Assembly (NCBI GenBank): GCA_035565335.1
Contig: DATMSO010000072.1
Span: 1 to 64,000 of the forward strand
DNA length: 64,000 bases
Origin: Methylovorus sp035565335
GTDB lineage: Bacteria; Pseudomonadota; Gammaproteobacteria; Burkholderiales; Methylophilaceae
Reading direction: 5' to 3'
The position numbers and the translations under genes are program-made. Shown here one piece after another: positions 49,866 to 58,758 of the stretch (its first letter is position 1; every line of letters starts with the position of its first letter). The notes under the pieces are model-generated. The model was given only the letters and a program-made list of their open reading frames with translations, ran no database searches and was not told where the DNA came from.

Positions 49866-50612
49866 TCAGGGCTGATTTTTATTGAGCTTGCGTACGCCAT
49901 CCGATTTTTTGCGCATGCGGATATTGATCATCTCCACCACCACCGAGAACGCCATGGCGAAGTAGATATACCCCTTGGGCACATGGAATTCCAGGCCTTC
50001 TGCCACCAGCGTCATGCCGACCAGTATCAGGAACGACAGGGCCAGTATCTTGATGGTGGGGTGGTTATCAACAAAATCGCCAATCGGCTTGGCCGCAAAC
50101 AACATGACGCCCACCGCCAGAATGATGGCAATCGCCATGATGGACACATGGTCCGCCAGACCGACGGCGGTGATCACCGAATCCAGCGAGAACACCACAT
50201 CCAGCAGTGCAATCTGCACCAGGCTCATGCCAAACGACGCTTTGGCCACGGCTATGCCATTGCTTTCCTCGGCTTCGCCTTCCAGGCTGTTATGAATCTC
50301 GTGCGTGGCTTTCGCCAACAGGAACAAACCGCCGCCGATCAGAATGATGTCGCGGCCGGAAATCGGTTGCGAAAACACACTGAACCACGGCTCGGTCAGG
50401 CTCATGACCCACGAAATGGAAAACAGCAGCGCCAGACGTGTGAGCATGGCGAGGCTGAGCCCCAGCCGCCTTGCCAGCGCGCGCTGGTGGGCAGGCAAAC
50501 GCCCCACCAGGATGGAAATGAAGATAATGTTGTCGATGCCAAGCACGATCTCCAGTGCGGTCAGGGTGCCCAGGGCGATCCAGGCTTCCGGGCTTGCCAG
50601 CCATTCAAACAT
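49866..50612 (-). CDS. TerC-family integral membrane protein
   Basis: 248 residues with seven to eight membrane helices: ALEIVLGIDNIIFISILVGRLP and VVFSLDSVITAVGLADH carry the two intramembrane Asp/Glu pairs of the family. TerC/Alx/YgdQ proteins export Mn2+ or support metal loading of secreted proteins. 81 bases after the HPP gene on the same strand, with a terminator-like hairpin between. No Mn riboswitch structure recognised upstream. Confidence 0.88.
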   Translation of the reverse strand: MFEWLASPEAWIALGTLTALEIVLGIDNIIFISILVGRLPAHQRALARRLGLSLAMLTRLALLFSISWVMSLTEPWFSVFSQPISGRDIILIGGGLFLLAKATHEIHNSLEGEAEESNGIAVAKASFGMSLVQIALLDVVFSLDSVITAVGLADHVSIMAIAIILAVGVMLFAAKPIGDFVDNHPTIKILALSFLILVGMTLVAEGLEFHVPKGYIYFAMAFSVVVEMINIRMRKKSDGVRKLNKNQP

Positions 50613-50644
50613 GCGGTTCTCCGTTGTGTGTTGTCTACTTCATC

Positions 50645-50669
50645 AATAAAACGCCAGTCGATGACTGGC
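50645..50669 (-). terminator. Terminator-like hairpin between HPP gene and terC
   Basis: On the minus strand GCCAGTC-ATC-GACTGGC is followed by GTTTTATT. The stem is 7 bp, so it may be weak. Confidence 0.55.
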
Positions 50670-50693
50670 ATTCTCAATATTCACTGCTGGGAC

Positions 50694-51203
50694 CTACCAG
50701 TATTTCGGATAATTCCCCGGCCGAGTGGCATTGTTATACAGCAAGGCCACCAATGTCAGGATCAGCGCGCCTGTCAGCGTGGGCAACAGCAGGAAACTCC
50801 AGCCCGGCTGCAGCAGAAACACGATAACCGGGTTGGAGCCAGCTGGCGGGTGCACCGTACGCGTGATCATCATCAAGGCAATGGCGGTGCCTGCTGCCAG
50901 CGCCATTGCCCACCAATGCGGGCCAAAGAGCGTGAGGAACAGTAGCCCGGTGGCAGTGCTGAGGCCATGGCCCAGGATGATGTTGCGCGGCTGCGAAAAG
51001 GGCACGTCGGGGTAGCCGAACACGAGTACGCAGCTCGCCCCGAACGAACCCAGTACCAGCGCCATGGACCAATGCTCTGCCAGCCCTGCAATCACGGCTA
51101 TGGCGAGAAAACCGCCGAGCCAGGCCAGAGCGATGGCTTTACCGGGCGCGCGAGGTGGCAAGGCAGCATGATCGCCTTTGAGTTTGCTTAACCAGTGTGA
51201 CAT
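50694..51203 (-). CDS. HPP-family membrane protein
   Basis: 169 residues from ATG 51203 (AGGAG 5 bases upstream). Four to five membrane helices and the HPP signature TRTVHPPAGSNPVIVFL; also SFGASCVLVFGYPDVPFSQPRN. Some HPP proteins transport nitrite in plastids; bacterial function is unsettled. A longer reading from 51611 runs through the preceding gene in another frame and was rejected. Confidence 0.88.
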   Translation of the reverse strand: MSHWLSKLKGDHAALPPRAPGKAIALAWLGGFLAIAVIAGLAEHWSMALVLGSFGASCVLVFGYPDVPFSQPRNIILGHGLSTATGLLFLTLFGPHWWAMALAAGTAIALMMITRTVHPPAGSNPVIVFLLQPGWSFLLLPTLTGALILTLVALLYNNATRPGNYPKYW

Positions 51204-51225
51204 GACTTCTCCTGTTGATTTGTTG

Positions 51226-51633
51226 TTATTGAATTGAGTGCGTGCGCAACTCGCAGGCGAGCGCACTTTGCAGCGGTAAAGCGGCGGCGGTGAAAAATTG
51301 CAGCATGGTTTCTGCCGACCAGGCATCCAGCATGATCTGCACAGTGCCCTGCGCACTGGTCTGCATGGGGTTCGCTTCGATGATGGTCCTGGCCTGATCC
51401 AGCAAGTCCAGCGAGGTGATGCAATCGGCTTTTGGCAGGAGCACGACACGCATGGTGCATGGTCTGCCGGTAGTGTCATTGGACTGGGTGTTTTGTAAGG
51501 GGGTGGCTTGATGGATATGCCAGGGGAAGAGATACAGCCCAAGGCTTTGCTCAGGGCGGCCGGGGATGACAGGGCAGGGCAGCTGGCTTGCCAGTAGCGA
51601 CTGCAGTGCATTCAGGCTGTGCTTGAGTGACAT
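51226..51633 (-). CDS. Unknown protein upstream of the HPP gene
   Basis: 135 residues, 22 bases upstream of the HPP gene on the same strand, so probably co-transcribed. Not recognised with confidence. No signal peptide; the sequence alternates an amphipathic N-terminal helix (SLKHSLNALQSLLASQLP) with strands (GLYLFPWHIHQATPL, TMRVVLLP) and ends in FFTAAALPLQSALACELR. The pattern weakly recalls the Pvc16 N-terminal (DUF4255) fold of phage-tail-like systems, but no other such gene is near; this is only a suggestion. Confidence 0.6.
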   Translation of the reverse strand: MSLKHSLNALQSLLASQLPCPVIPGRPEQSLGLYLFPWHIHQATPLQNTQSNDTTGRPCTMRVVLLPKADCITSLDLLDQARTIIEANPMQTSAQGTVQIMLDAWSAETMLQFFTAAALPLQSALACELRTHSIQ

Positions 51634-51702
51634 GAAGGGGTCTCAATCCATCGCAAGGTAAGCAGCATACCTGATTCAGCGCATGGCATGCGCTTGCAAT
51701 AG

Positions 51703-51734
51703 AACAAGACCTCTCCGCAGGGGGAGATCTTGTT
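51703..51734 (-). terminator. Hairpin after the MCP gene
   Basis: AACAAGATCTCCCC / mostly paired GGAGAGGTCTTGTT on the minus strand, just after the chemoreceptor stop; no clear T run, so factor-dependent or weak. Confidence 0.5.
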
Positions 51735-51743
51735 CGGTGTCGA

Positions 51744-54700
51744 TTAAAACTCTTCCCAGTCGCCTTCGTCTGGCGCTTTCACCGCGACACGCAGCGCTGG
51801 GCTGGGACGTCCGCCGCCGCTTTCCGCACGGAATGGTTTGGGGCTGGGGAGCCGTGCGGCGGGAGCGCTGGCTCGGCCTGTATCGTTTTCGGAGGTCTTG
51901 AACTGGCGTATGGATTCCACCAGATTATTGGCTTGCTCCATCAACGATTCGGCTGCAGCGGCGGCTTCTTCCACCAGAGCGGCATTCTGCTGGGTGACTT
52001 CGTCCATCTGCGTGACGGCCTTGTTAACCTGATCAATGCCCGAGCTTTGCTCAATCGAGGCGGCGGTAATTTCACCGACGATATTGGAAACACGTTTTAC
52101 CGAGTTGACGATTTCTTCCATGGTCTTGCCCGCGTTTTCCACCTGGCGCGTGCCTTCGGTGGTTTTGCCAACGGAGTCGGCGATCAGTTCCTTGATCTCC
52201 TTGGCGGCGACAGCCGAGCGTTGGGCCAGATTCCGAACTTCACCGGCGACCACTGCAAATCCACGGCCCTGTTCGCCGGCACGGGCGGCTTCCACCGCGG
52301 CATTTAGCGCCAGGATGTTGGTCTGGAAGGCAATGCCGTCAATGACGGAAATGATGTCTTCGATCTTCTGTGAGCTTTCGTTGATGGCGGCCATGGTGTT
52401 CACCACATCCGACACCACTTCGCCGCCACGCTCGGCAATGCTGGTAGCGGTCATGGCCAGCTGGTTGGCCTGCTTGGCATTTTCGGCATTCTGTTTCACG
52501 GTGGAGGCGAGCTGCTCCATGCTGGAGGCGGTTTCTTCCAGCGATGACGCTTGCTCTTCCGTGCGTTGCGACAGATCGATATTGCCTTTTGAAATTTCGT
52601 TGGCGGCAGTGTTGATGGTTTCCGCCGCCTCTTTGACCGTGACAATCGGGGTGGCGATCATTTCCAGGGTTTCGTTCACGCCTTCGACTATCTTGCGGAA
52701 ATCGCCCTGGTGACGGCCGGCATCGGCACGCACATACACCCGGCCATCGCGCGCGGCGTCTGCCAGCATGCCGGCATCCTGCACCAGCGCATTAATGGCG
52801 CTGATACAGGTGTTCAGGTTCTGCCGTATGGTGTTGAAGTCGCCCTGGTATTGTTCCGTAATGGCCGGCGGGATATGCCCCTGGGAGATGCGGTTAACGC
52901 AGTCGGCGGCCACATTCAAGGGCCCGATGACCGCATCTAGCGTGTTATTGACGCCTTCGACAATCTTGCGGAAATCGCCCTCATGACGGCTGGCATCGGC
53001 GCGGGTAGACAGCAGGCCCTGTGCGCCTGCATCGGCCAGCATGGCGGTATCGGCGACCATGGCATTGATGGCGTCTATACACTGGTTGAGGTTGTTTTTC
53101 AGGGTATTGAAATCACCGCTGTATTCATCGGTGATCTTGGCCGGGATGTTGCCCTTGGAAATGGCATCCACATAGTGCGCAGCGACATTCAGCGGGCCGA
53201 TGACCGCATCCAGCGTGTGGTTGACGCCCTCGACAATCTTACGGAAATCGCCCTGGTGGCGGCTGGCATCCGCGCGGGTGGAGAGATTGCCTGCAATGGC
53301 TGCCTGAGCCAGCATATCGGCGTCGGCAATCAGGCTCTTGAGGTTGCTGCGCACCTGCTCAATGGTCTGGTTGATGTCCGCCTTCTTGCCGGGGAAGCGT
53401 TCCAGCGGCGCTTCAAAATTGCCCTCACCAAAGGCCTTCACCACATGCATGGCTTTGTTGTTGAGTTCGATATGACCTTGCACCATGCTGTTCACACCAT
53501 GGGCCAGGTCTTTAAATGCACCTTCAAAATTACTTTCCGTGACGCGCGCATCGGTGTCGCCGCGGTCATGCGCATCGCTCATCACCGTCATCTGCGAAAT
53601 CAGCGATTGTATATTGCTGCCCAGCTGTGCCATGGAGCCATTGAGGGCGCCCATTTCATCGCTGCCGCGCACGGTAATCCTGGTGGATAAATCTCCCTGG
53701 GACAGACGCTTGATGGTAACGACGCTCTCCTGCAGCGGGCTGATGACCATGCGGTTTAGAAAGAAGTACAAAATGCCGACCAGTACGATGACCGAGACGA
53801 TACCCACGACGATGGCAATATTGCGTATGGTATAAATCTGCGCCATCACCACATCCATGGGGACCGTAAGAACCAAGGCCCAAGGAGTAACGCTATTGCC
53901 GATCTTGATCGGGGCATAGGTACGGTAGACAGAAGTCCCGGAAGCATCCTTATCCATATGGCTGAAGGCCGTGCCCGCCTGAATTTTTTGCAGAATGTCC
54001 TTGGCGTTATCACCCTGCGCCATGGGTTTTCCGATGTTTTCCGGGTTGGCGCTGGCCACATAGTTACCGCCGTAGGTAATCAGCTCGGCATAACTGCCGA
54101 CATAAGGCTTGATGGCGCCAACGATGCTTTGCATGCCAGATAGGGGAATATCGAAGCCGGTGTCCCCGACAAAAACATCCTTGTACTGCATGGGAATGCT
54201 GATGGTGGTAATGAGGGTGTCTTTACCCGCAATCTTGTACATATAGGGTTCCAGCAGGGTTTCCCTGCCCGAATTTTTGGCCAGCAGATAATAATCGCCG
54301 GCGCCCGGCGTGGTGTAATCCAGCAAGGCTTCCAGAATCACCGAGCCGCTGCCGCTATTCCAGTAGGGAATATAGCGCCCGGTGGCGTCATGGCCGGGAG
54401 CATTGACGAAATCCTTGTCCTTGCCATCAAAAGCGTTGGGTTCCCAGAGCGTCCATGCGCCGACCAGATCAGGATTTTGCCGTAGCGAGTTCGCCAGCAA
54501 ATCATCCACTGCTGCGCGACTCTCCTGATGCGTGGCTTTCATCGCTAGCATGGCCCGGGCGTTGGCTCTCGCCGTGACCATGGCTCTATCCAGGATTTCC
54601 TGCGCCTGTTCCCGGCCCACCAGGGCGGACTCGTCCACCAGTTTCAGCGCGGTTTTCTTTTCTACCTCAATGGATTGGTTAATGATGGTCGCTATGGTGA

Positions 54701-54782
54701 CGGTGAAGCCGATCAGCGCCACCACCGTCACTATCAGGGCAATCTTTAAACGTATGCTCAGGTTGGAAAGTGCGGATTTCAT
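51744..54782 (-). CDS. Methyl-accepting chemotaxis protein with dCache sensor and tandem repeats
   Basis: 1012 residues: membrane segment about 10-32, periplasmic dCache-type domain (about 35-315), membrane segment 317-343, HAMP (about 340-395), then a poly-HAMP-like region with three near-identical 92-residue repeats (about 480-755), and the signalling domain with the hairpin tip FQTNILALNAAVEAARAGEQGRGF near 817-840. The C-terminus DWEEF has the xWxxF form of a CheR-binding pentapeptide. Standard chemotaxis transducer; ligand unknown. No che genes in the window. Confidence 0.93.
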   Translation of the reverse strand: MKSALSNLSIRLKIALIVTVVALIGFTVTIATIINQSIEVEKKTALKLVDESALVGREQAQEILDRAMVTARANARAMLAMKATHQESRAAVDDLLANSLRQNPDLVGAWTLWEPNAFDGKDKDFVNAPGHDATGRYIPYWNSGSGSVILEALLDYTTPGAGDYYLLAKNSGRETLLEPYMYKIAGKDTLITTISIPMQYKDVFVGDTGFDIPLSGMQSIVGAIKPYVGSYAELITYGGNYVASANPENIGKPMAQGDNAKDILQKIQAGTAFSHMDKDASGTSVYRTYAPIKIGNSVTPWALVLTVPMDVVMAQIYTIRNIAIVVGIVSVIVLVGILYFFLNRMVISPLQESVVTIKRLSQGDLSTRITVRGSDEMGALNGSMAQLGSNIQSLISQMTVMSDAHDRGDTDARVTESNFEGAFKDLAHGVNSMVQGHIELNNKAMHVVKAFGEGNFEAPLERFPGKKADINQTIEQVRSNLKSLIADADMLAQAAIAGNLSTRADASRHQGDFRKIVEGVNHTLDAVIGPLNVAAHYVDAISKGNIPAKITDEYSGDFNTLKNNLNQCIDAINAMVADTAMLADAGAQGLLSTRADASRHEGDFRKIVEGVNNTLDAVIGPLNVAADCVNRISQGHIPPAITEQYQGDFNTIRQNLNTCISAINALVQDAGMLADAARDGRVYVRADAGRHQGDFRKIVEGVNETLEMIATPIVTVKEAAETINTAANEISKGNIDLSQRTEEQASSLEETASSMEQLASTVKQNAENAKQANQLAMTATSIAERGGEVVSDVVNTMAAINESSQKIEDIISVIDGIAFQTNILALNAAVEAARAGEQGRGFAVVAGEVRNLAQRSAVAAKEIKELIADSVGKTTEGTRQVENAGKTMEEIVNSVKRVSNIVGEITAASIEQSSGIDQVNKAVTQMDEVTQQNAALVEEAAAAAESLMEQANNLVESIRQFKTSENDTGRASAPAARLPSPKPFRAESGGGRPSPALRVAVKAPDEGDWEEF
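52606..53345 (-). repeat. Three tandem 276-bp coding repeats in the MCP gene
   Basis: The DNA coding for GDFRKIVEGVN-type units recurs at a 276-base period (e.g. ends near 52700, 52976 and 53252), giving three 92-residue units with RADASRHxGDFRKIVEGVN and GPLNVAA…ISKGNIP blocks. Units 1 and 2 are the closest; unit 3 ends in the conserved junction to the signalling domain. Confidence 0.85.
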
Positions 54783-55384
54783 AGAACCTCATAAAAAACA
54801 TAGTGGAATTCGTCTTTGGCATGCGCTGCCAAACCAGCCGGTGCGTGTAACGAGGGACTGCCCCGAAGCGTGCGATGGCTTGGCCTCTGCCATCGCCAGC
54901 TTATTAAAATGAAGCGATATATTTTTATTACGACGACTTGGGCTAAAAGTTGAGGATTCCGGGTCGCTTTAATCCAACATACCTTCAATCTACTGACGGG
55001 TTTGCCTGCCATGTCAGATCTGCTCGCCGGTAAAAGACCTCGTGCCATGTGCAATCATAAGGTGATGGGCGAGGCTTAGATGGCCCTGCCGCAGGCCTGA
55101 AATGGCTGCCCTTAGGGGTAATTACTCCTGTCTGATCAATCTACTACTATCTTTCCCATTGGTGCCACCGGCATGGCAACAGTGCGGCTTAATCCGTTCT
55201 ATCTCATCCATATATTCATGGTTATTGATGAGATACATCGAACAAGCGCAAGGCGTAAATAATAAATTTTGTGGGTTTTGAGTATGGCAAATCTCATTCG
55301 TCTGCCCGCTTCTCAACCCAGATCGCCGTAAAAAGTCTGATTGCCAATGCCTTAGATACGATTTTTCATTCACAAGGGGTAGAA
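54783..55384. other. 602-base intergenic region
   Basis: Divergent region between the MCP and a small secreted-protein gene. I see no convincing gene; a few short readings without ribosome sites. A TAAAAGTT-N11-GTCG segment near 54943 (plus strand) weakly resembles a sigma-28 promoter but matches only part of the consensus. Confidence 0.4.
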
Positions 55385-55594
55385 ATGAATCTATATGTTG
55401 TGTTGGTTTACCTGGTCGGCAGTGTGAATGCCCATATAACAGAACCCATGGTGATTGATGGCATTGAGACAGAGACGGCATGTCTATCCCTGGCAGAAAA
55501 AATATCCAGCACCGGTGTCATGAAAGCACAGTGTTTCCTGTCGTCAAATAAAACCGCATCCGTTGAGCGCAAAGAGTCCGCCAGAAAAAATTAG
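55385..55594 (+). CDS. Small unknown protein with signal peptide
   Basis: 69 residues from ATG 55385, with AAGGGG 6 bases upstream. The N-terminal 16 residues (MNLYVVLVYLVGSVNA) look like a short signal peptide; the rest has two cysteines and a polar, Lys/Glu-rich C-terminal tail. Not recognised. A longer reading from 55271 adds an untypical head. Lies in an AT-rich islet. Confidence 0.55.
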   Translation: MNLYVVLVYLVGSVNAHITEPMVIDGIETETACLSLAEKISSTGVMKAQCFLSSNKTASVERKESARKN

Positions 55595-55659
55595 CTGGGC
55601 GCATATTTGTTGGGGAGTTAACCCTTTTATGAATCGTGGTATTTCGCAGGAGTCGAGAA

Positions 55660-55956
55660 TTGGACTACGACAATTTCAGGCTTTTTGATCATTTGGCAGA
55701 GCTTGTCTGCTGTATCGATGAGTGTAAATTTAATCCGCGTGAACGTGAGCTGTTTCCCTTCTACTATTCAGAGGCTATCCAGATTATTGATCGCGTTGAG
55801 TCTCAGGGATATAGCTCTTCAAAACTGAGGCTCTATCTGAATCAGATCAATGAGTACTTCAAAATCAATGATGTATTGATGAAGACCATTGATGATACGC
55901 ATAATGAAATTGCGCAGATCATGGGTGAGGAATCCAAATACTTATACGGCGAGTAG
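55660..55956 (+). CDS. Small unknown helical protein
   Basis: 98 residues from TTG 55660, chosen because AGGAG lies 7 bases upstream; no ATG is near. Contains CCIDECKFNPRERELFPFYY and a long charged helix (INEYFKINDVLMKTIDDTHNEIAQIM). No signal peptide or membrane segment. Not recognised. GC and codon use are lower than in flanking housekeeping genes. Confidence 0.55.
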   Translation: MDYDNFRLFDHLAELVCCIDECKFNPRERELFPFYYSEAIQIIDRVESQGYSSSKLRLYLNQINEYFKINDVLMKTIDDTHNEIAQIMGEESKYLYGE

Positions 55957-56324
55957 CCTTGTATCTCAAGCGGGCTGAGCCTGAGTCTGACAGCATGATG
56001 CCACGTATGTCATTGCCAGGCAGCCCGATCGCTACCAGCTGCTGATATTCTCTTTTTTTCTGTTTATCTTCATTTTGGGATGAACCCGCTGTTGCGATTA
56101 CATATTCGCAAATCATAATTCTCCATATTAATTACATTTCTTATTGAACGATATACCGAACATACAGCGTTGTTATATCCCTTTCCTATGCATTAAATCC
56201 TGTTCCATCTTGATTAAAAAACAAAGAAAGATCATTATTGCTTCTTAATGGAACCAGTTCTTTGTAAAGTAATCTACAAAAGGCATTCCAACATCTTCCC
56301 TACCCAATAATCGAGGAGTATTTA
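55957..56324. other. 368-base AT-rich intergenic region
   Basis: No credible gene. Just before the next gene is an imperfectly framed repeat TTTGTA-N8-TACAAA (about 56264-56283), a possible operator. Ends with the GAGGAG ribosome site of the gene at 56325. Confidence 0.5.
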
Positions 56325-56594
56325 ATGGCCAACTATAAACGCCGAACAAAAGAAGAGATGATTAAAGATCTTGAAGAAAAGCTTAACAAGCTTAAAAATG
56401 CGGCTCCAAAAAATGAAAAGCCAGAATTGAGCATGAGTAGCGAAGGCCTTAGCGCCGTTGCTGATGCGGTAGACTTTGCAGCTAAAGCCAACAAGGTGAA
56501 AGTGGCAGATATTCTTATTCTGATTGCAAAAGCCAAGCGTACAGGTCTGGTGATTGAGGGCGGTCGTCGCTCGCGTAATTCAGTTCAGTCCTGA
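56325..56594 (+). CDS. Small basic coiled-coil protein, unknown
   Basis: 89 residues, ATG 56325 with GAGGAG 7 bases upstream. Rich in Lys/Glu at the N-terminus (MIKDLEEKLNKLKNAA), a coiled-coil candidate; a middle helix ADAVDFAAKANKVKVADILILIAKA; and a basic tail GGRRSRNS. The layout of helix plus basic C-terminus recalls small nucleoid or RNA-binding proteins, but I recognise no family. Lower GC than neighbours. Confidence 0.6.
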   Translation: MANYKRRTKEEMIKDLEEKLNKLKNAAPKNEKPELSMSSEGLSAVADAVDFAAKANKVKVADILILIAKAKRTGLVIEGGRRSRNSVQS

Positions 56595-57039
56595 TTGATG
56601 CTTGTGCGCAATACCACATTTGCCCCGATTTATTCTTCGATGTAGTGGTATTGAGCCTGCTGTTGAGGCGAGCAGTCTTAATGATGAGTCATATGCTTAT
56701 GCTCAAGATTTCTCGCCTCCTTCCCTCCTGATTTTTCAAGTATTTCAGATTTCTCATATTAGCGTTCTTGGCTATTTTTTCGGCCGAACGTCTTTCGTCT
56801 GTTTACTGCCTCCCGTCGATTCTGTTTCCTTTGCTCCTGATATAAGCGCATTTATTATGCATTCGATGCTTGCGATGACTGTGATGGGGGCGATGTGAGG
56901 AATCTGCCAGAATGTGTGCTGCCATAAGCCACGATTTATGTTTGCCTGTAATGGGATCATCCCAAGCAGCATGGTCTGTGGCATGATTTGTCTCTCTCAA
57001 ATAAGTGCATGTCGCACGCCCTGGCTGGCAGGATAATTT
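56595..57039. other. 445-base intergenic region with inverted repeat
   Basis: CAATACCAC (56609-56617) and GTGGTATTG (56645-56653) form a 9-bp hairpin with a 27-base loop, just after the small basic gene, possibly its transcript end. Two short readings here (plus 56602-56898; minus 56772-56984) have no ribosome sites and are not called. An AGGA site precedes the kinase gene. Confidence 0.5.
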
Positions 57040-58758
57040 ATGAGTTTACGATTTCGCCTGAATCTGCTGATTACCTTGCTATTGCTCGTCTTTATGAGCG
57101 TAGTGGGGTTTGTGATCATTCGTGGCATGAAGGCCTCTACCCAGGAAGGGGTGGAAGCCGCAACACGCGTGACAGTGCAGCTTCTGGATACGGTGATTCT
57201 GAGTTCGTATCAAAATCCCGAATGGGGCTATACCCATGAGGTTATGCATCGTTTTCTGCTGTCTCTTGGCCATGTCCGCAGCAATGAAATCATTCTTTAT
57301 GACCTGCATGGCAATCTGCTTTTCAAGTCACCACCCTCCAAATATCGCTCGGATGAAAATCCACCGCGCTGGTTCATCAAGCTGATCGAGCCTGAACAGG
57401 AAGTTGTGATGCGCCGGATACGGTTCGGCATGCTGGTGGTGGTATCTAACCCGGGTGGCGCGATCCGTGAGGCCTGGAGCCGGCTAAGCAATCTGTTCTG
57501 GATCAACTTGGGCTTTTTTGTCGTCCTGAACGCCATGGTGTACTGGATGCTGGGGCGCTGGTTGCGCCCTGTGGAGCCTATGCTCAAGGCGATTAACCAG
57601 ATGGAGCAAGGCGATCTGACCGTGCGCTTACCCGAATTCAAGCTCCCCGAGTTCTCCAAGATCGCGCATAACTTCAACCAGATGGGGGAGTCGCTGATGG
57701 CCCGCACCGATGAAAGCCGTCGGCTGGCCTTGATTGTGAAGCAGACCGCAGACGCCATCATGATCCATGATCTGGATGGCAATATTTCCTTCTGGAATGC
57801 CGCCGCGCAGCGCATGTTTGGCTATGCGCCTGAAGATATCATCGGCAAGTCGGCGGCGATTCTGATTCCGCCGGGCTATGAGTCCGAGCTGGAATCCAAC
57901 TTTGCCGCCATCAAGCAGATGCAGAAAGTGGAAAACCACGATACGCAGCGCGTAGCCCGCGATGGCAAGCTGCGCGATATTTCATTAACGGCCGCGCCGC
58001 TGGTGGATCCGCACACCGGCGAGGTCATCGGTGAAATATGCAGCATGCGCGATATTACCGAGCGCAAGCAGGCAGAAGAGGCCGAACTGCGACTGGAGGA
58101 AAACCGCCAGCTGACGCAACTGATCCAGCACCACATAGAAGACGAGCGGCGCAGCCTGGCGCGGGAGCTGCATGATGAACTGGGACAATACGTGACCGCG
58201 ATCAAGACTTTTGCCGTCGGCATTTCCAATAAAACCACGGAGGCCATGCCGGATATCGCGGCTAATGCGCAAACCATCGTGGCGGCCGCCAATCATATCT
58301 ACGATGGCATGCACAATATCATCCGTCAGTTGCGCCCCGGCTCGCTGGATAACCTTGGCTTGTCAGAAACGCTGCGCGATGCGATTACCAATTGGCAGGG
58401 CCAGCATCCAGATGTACGCTTCACGTTGAACTTATCCGGAGCGCTGGATGACTTAGGGGAGACGCTGAATATTAATCTTTTCCGCATTGTTCAGGAGTCA
58501 GTCACCAATGCATTGCGGCATGCGCAGGCAACCCAGATTAATATACGCTTGATAAAAACAACGGAAGGCGCATTGCAGCTTTCCATACAGGATAATGGTG
58601 TGGGCATGAATATTTGTAATGTGGATCAGTCCAAGCATTTTGGCTTGCTGGGCATGCGCGAGCGCGTGCAGGCGCTGCATGGAACCTTTAATGTGGATTC
58701 GCTCATGGAGCAGGGTACACAGATCGTGGTGAACATTCCTGCCGGAGGTGCTGCATGA
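57040..58758 (+). CDS. NarX-like sensor histidine kinase with PAS domain
   Basis: 572 residues: membrane segment 7-28, a periplasmic domain (about 30-155), second membrane segment about 157-178, HAMP (180-230), PAS/PAC (about 232-350), HisKA_3 with phospho-acceptor His-378 (ARELHDELGQYV) and HATPase (about 460-570; N-box VTNALRHA, G-box NGVGM). Sensor of a NarXL-type system. The response-regulator gene overlaps its stop by 4 bases. Signal unknown. Confidence 0.92.
   Translation: MSLRFRLNLLITLLLLVFMSVVGFVIIRGMKASTQEGVEAATRVTVQLLDTVILSSYQNPEWGYTHEVMHRFLLSLGHVRSNEIILYDLHGNLLFKSPPSKYRSDENPPRWFIKLIEPEQEVVMRRIRFGMLVVVSNPGGAIREAWSRLSNLFWINLGFFVVLNAMVYWMLGRWLRPVEPMLKAINQMEQGDLTVRLPEFKLPEFSKIAHNFNQMGESLMARTDESRRLALIVKQTADAIMIHDLDGNISFWNAAAQRMFGYAPEDIIGKSAAILIPPGYESELESNFAAIKQMQKVENHDTQRVARDGKLRDISLTAAPLVDPHTGEVIGEICSMRDITERKQAEEAELRLEENRQLTQLIQHHIEDERRSLARELHDELGQYVTAIKTFAVGISNKTTEAMPDIAANAQTIVAAANHIYDGMHNIIRQLRPGSLDNLGLSETLRDAITNWQGQHPDVRFTLNLSGALDDLGETLNINLFRIVQESVTNALRHAQATQINIRLIKTTEGALQLSIQDNGVGMNICNVDQSKHFGLLGMRERVQALHGTFNVDSLMEQGTQIVVNIPAGGAA

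Noticed and set aside
50613..50693. Manganese (yybP-ykoY) riboswitch in front of terC
   Set aside because: The gap is only 81 bases and shows a simple 7-bp hairpin, without the conserved riboswitch loops.
54943..54970. Sigma-28 flagellar promoter near the MCP
   Set aside because: Only part of the consensus matches and it points away from the MCP.
56602..56984. Short readings on both strands after the small basic gene
   Set aside because: No ribosome site, no family resemblance, and overlapping an inverted repeat.
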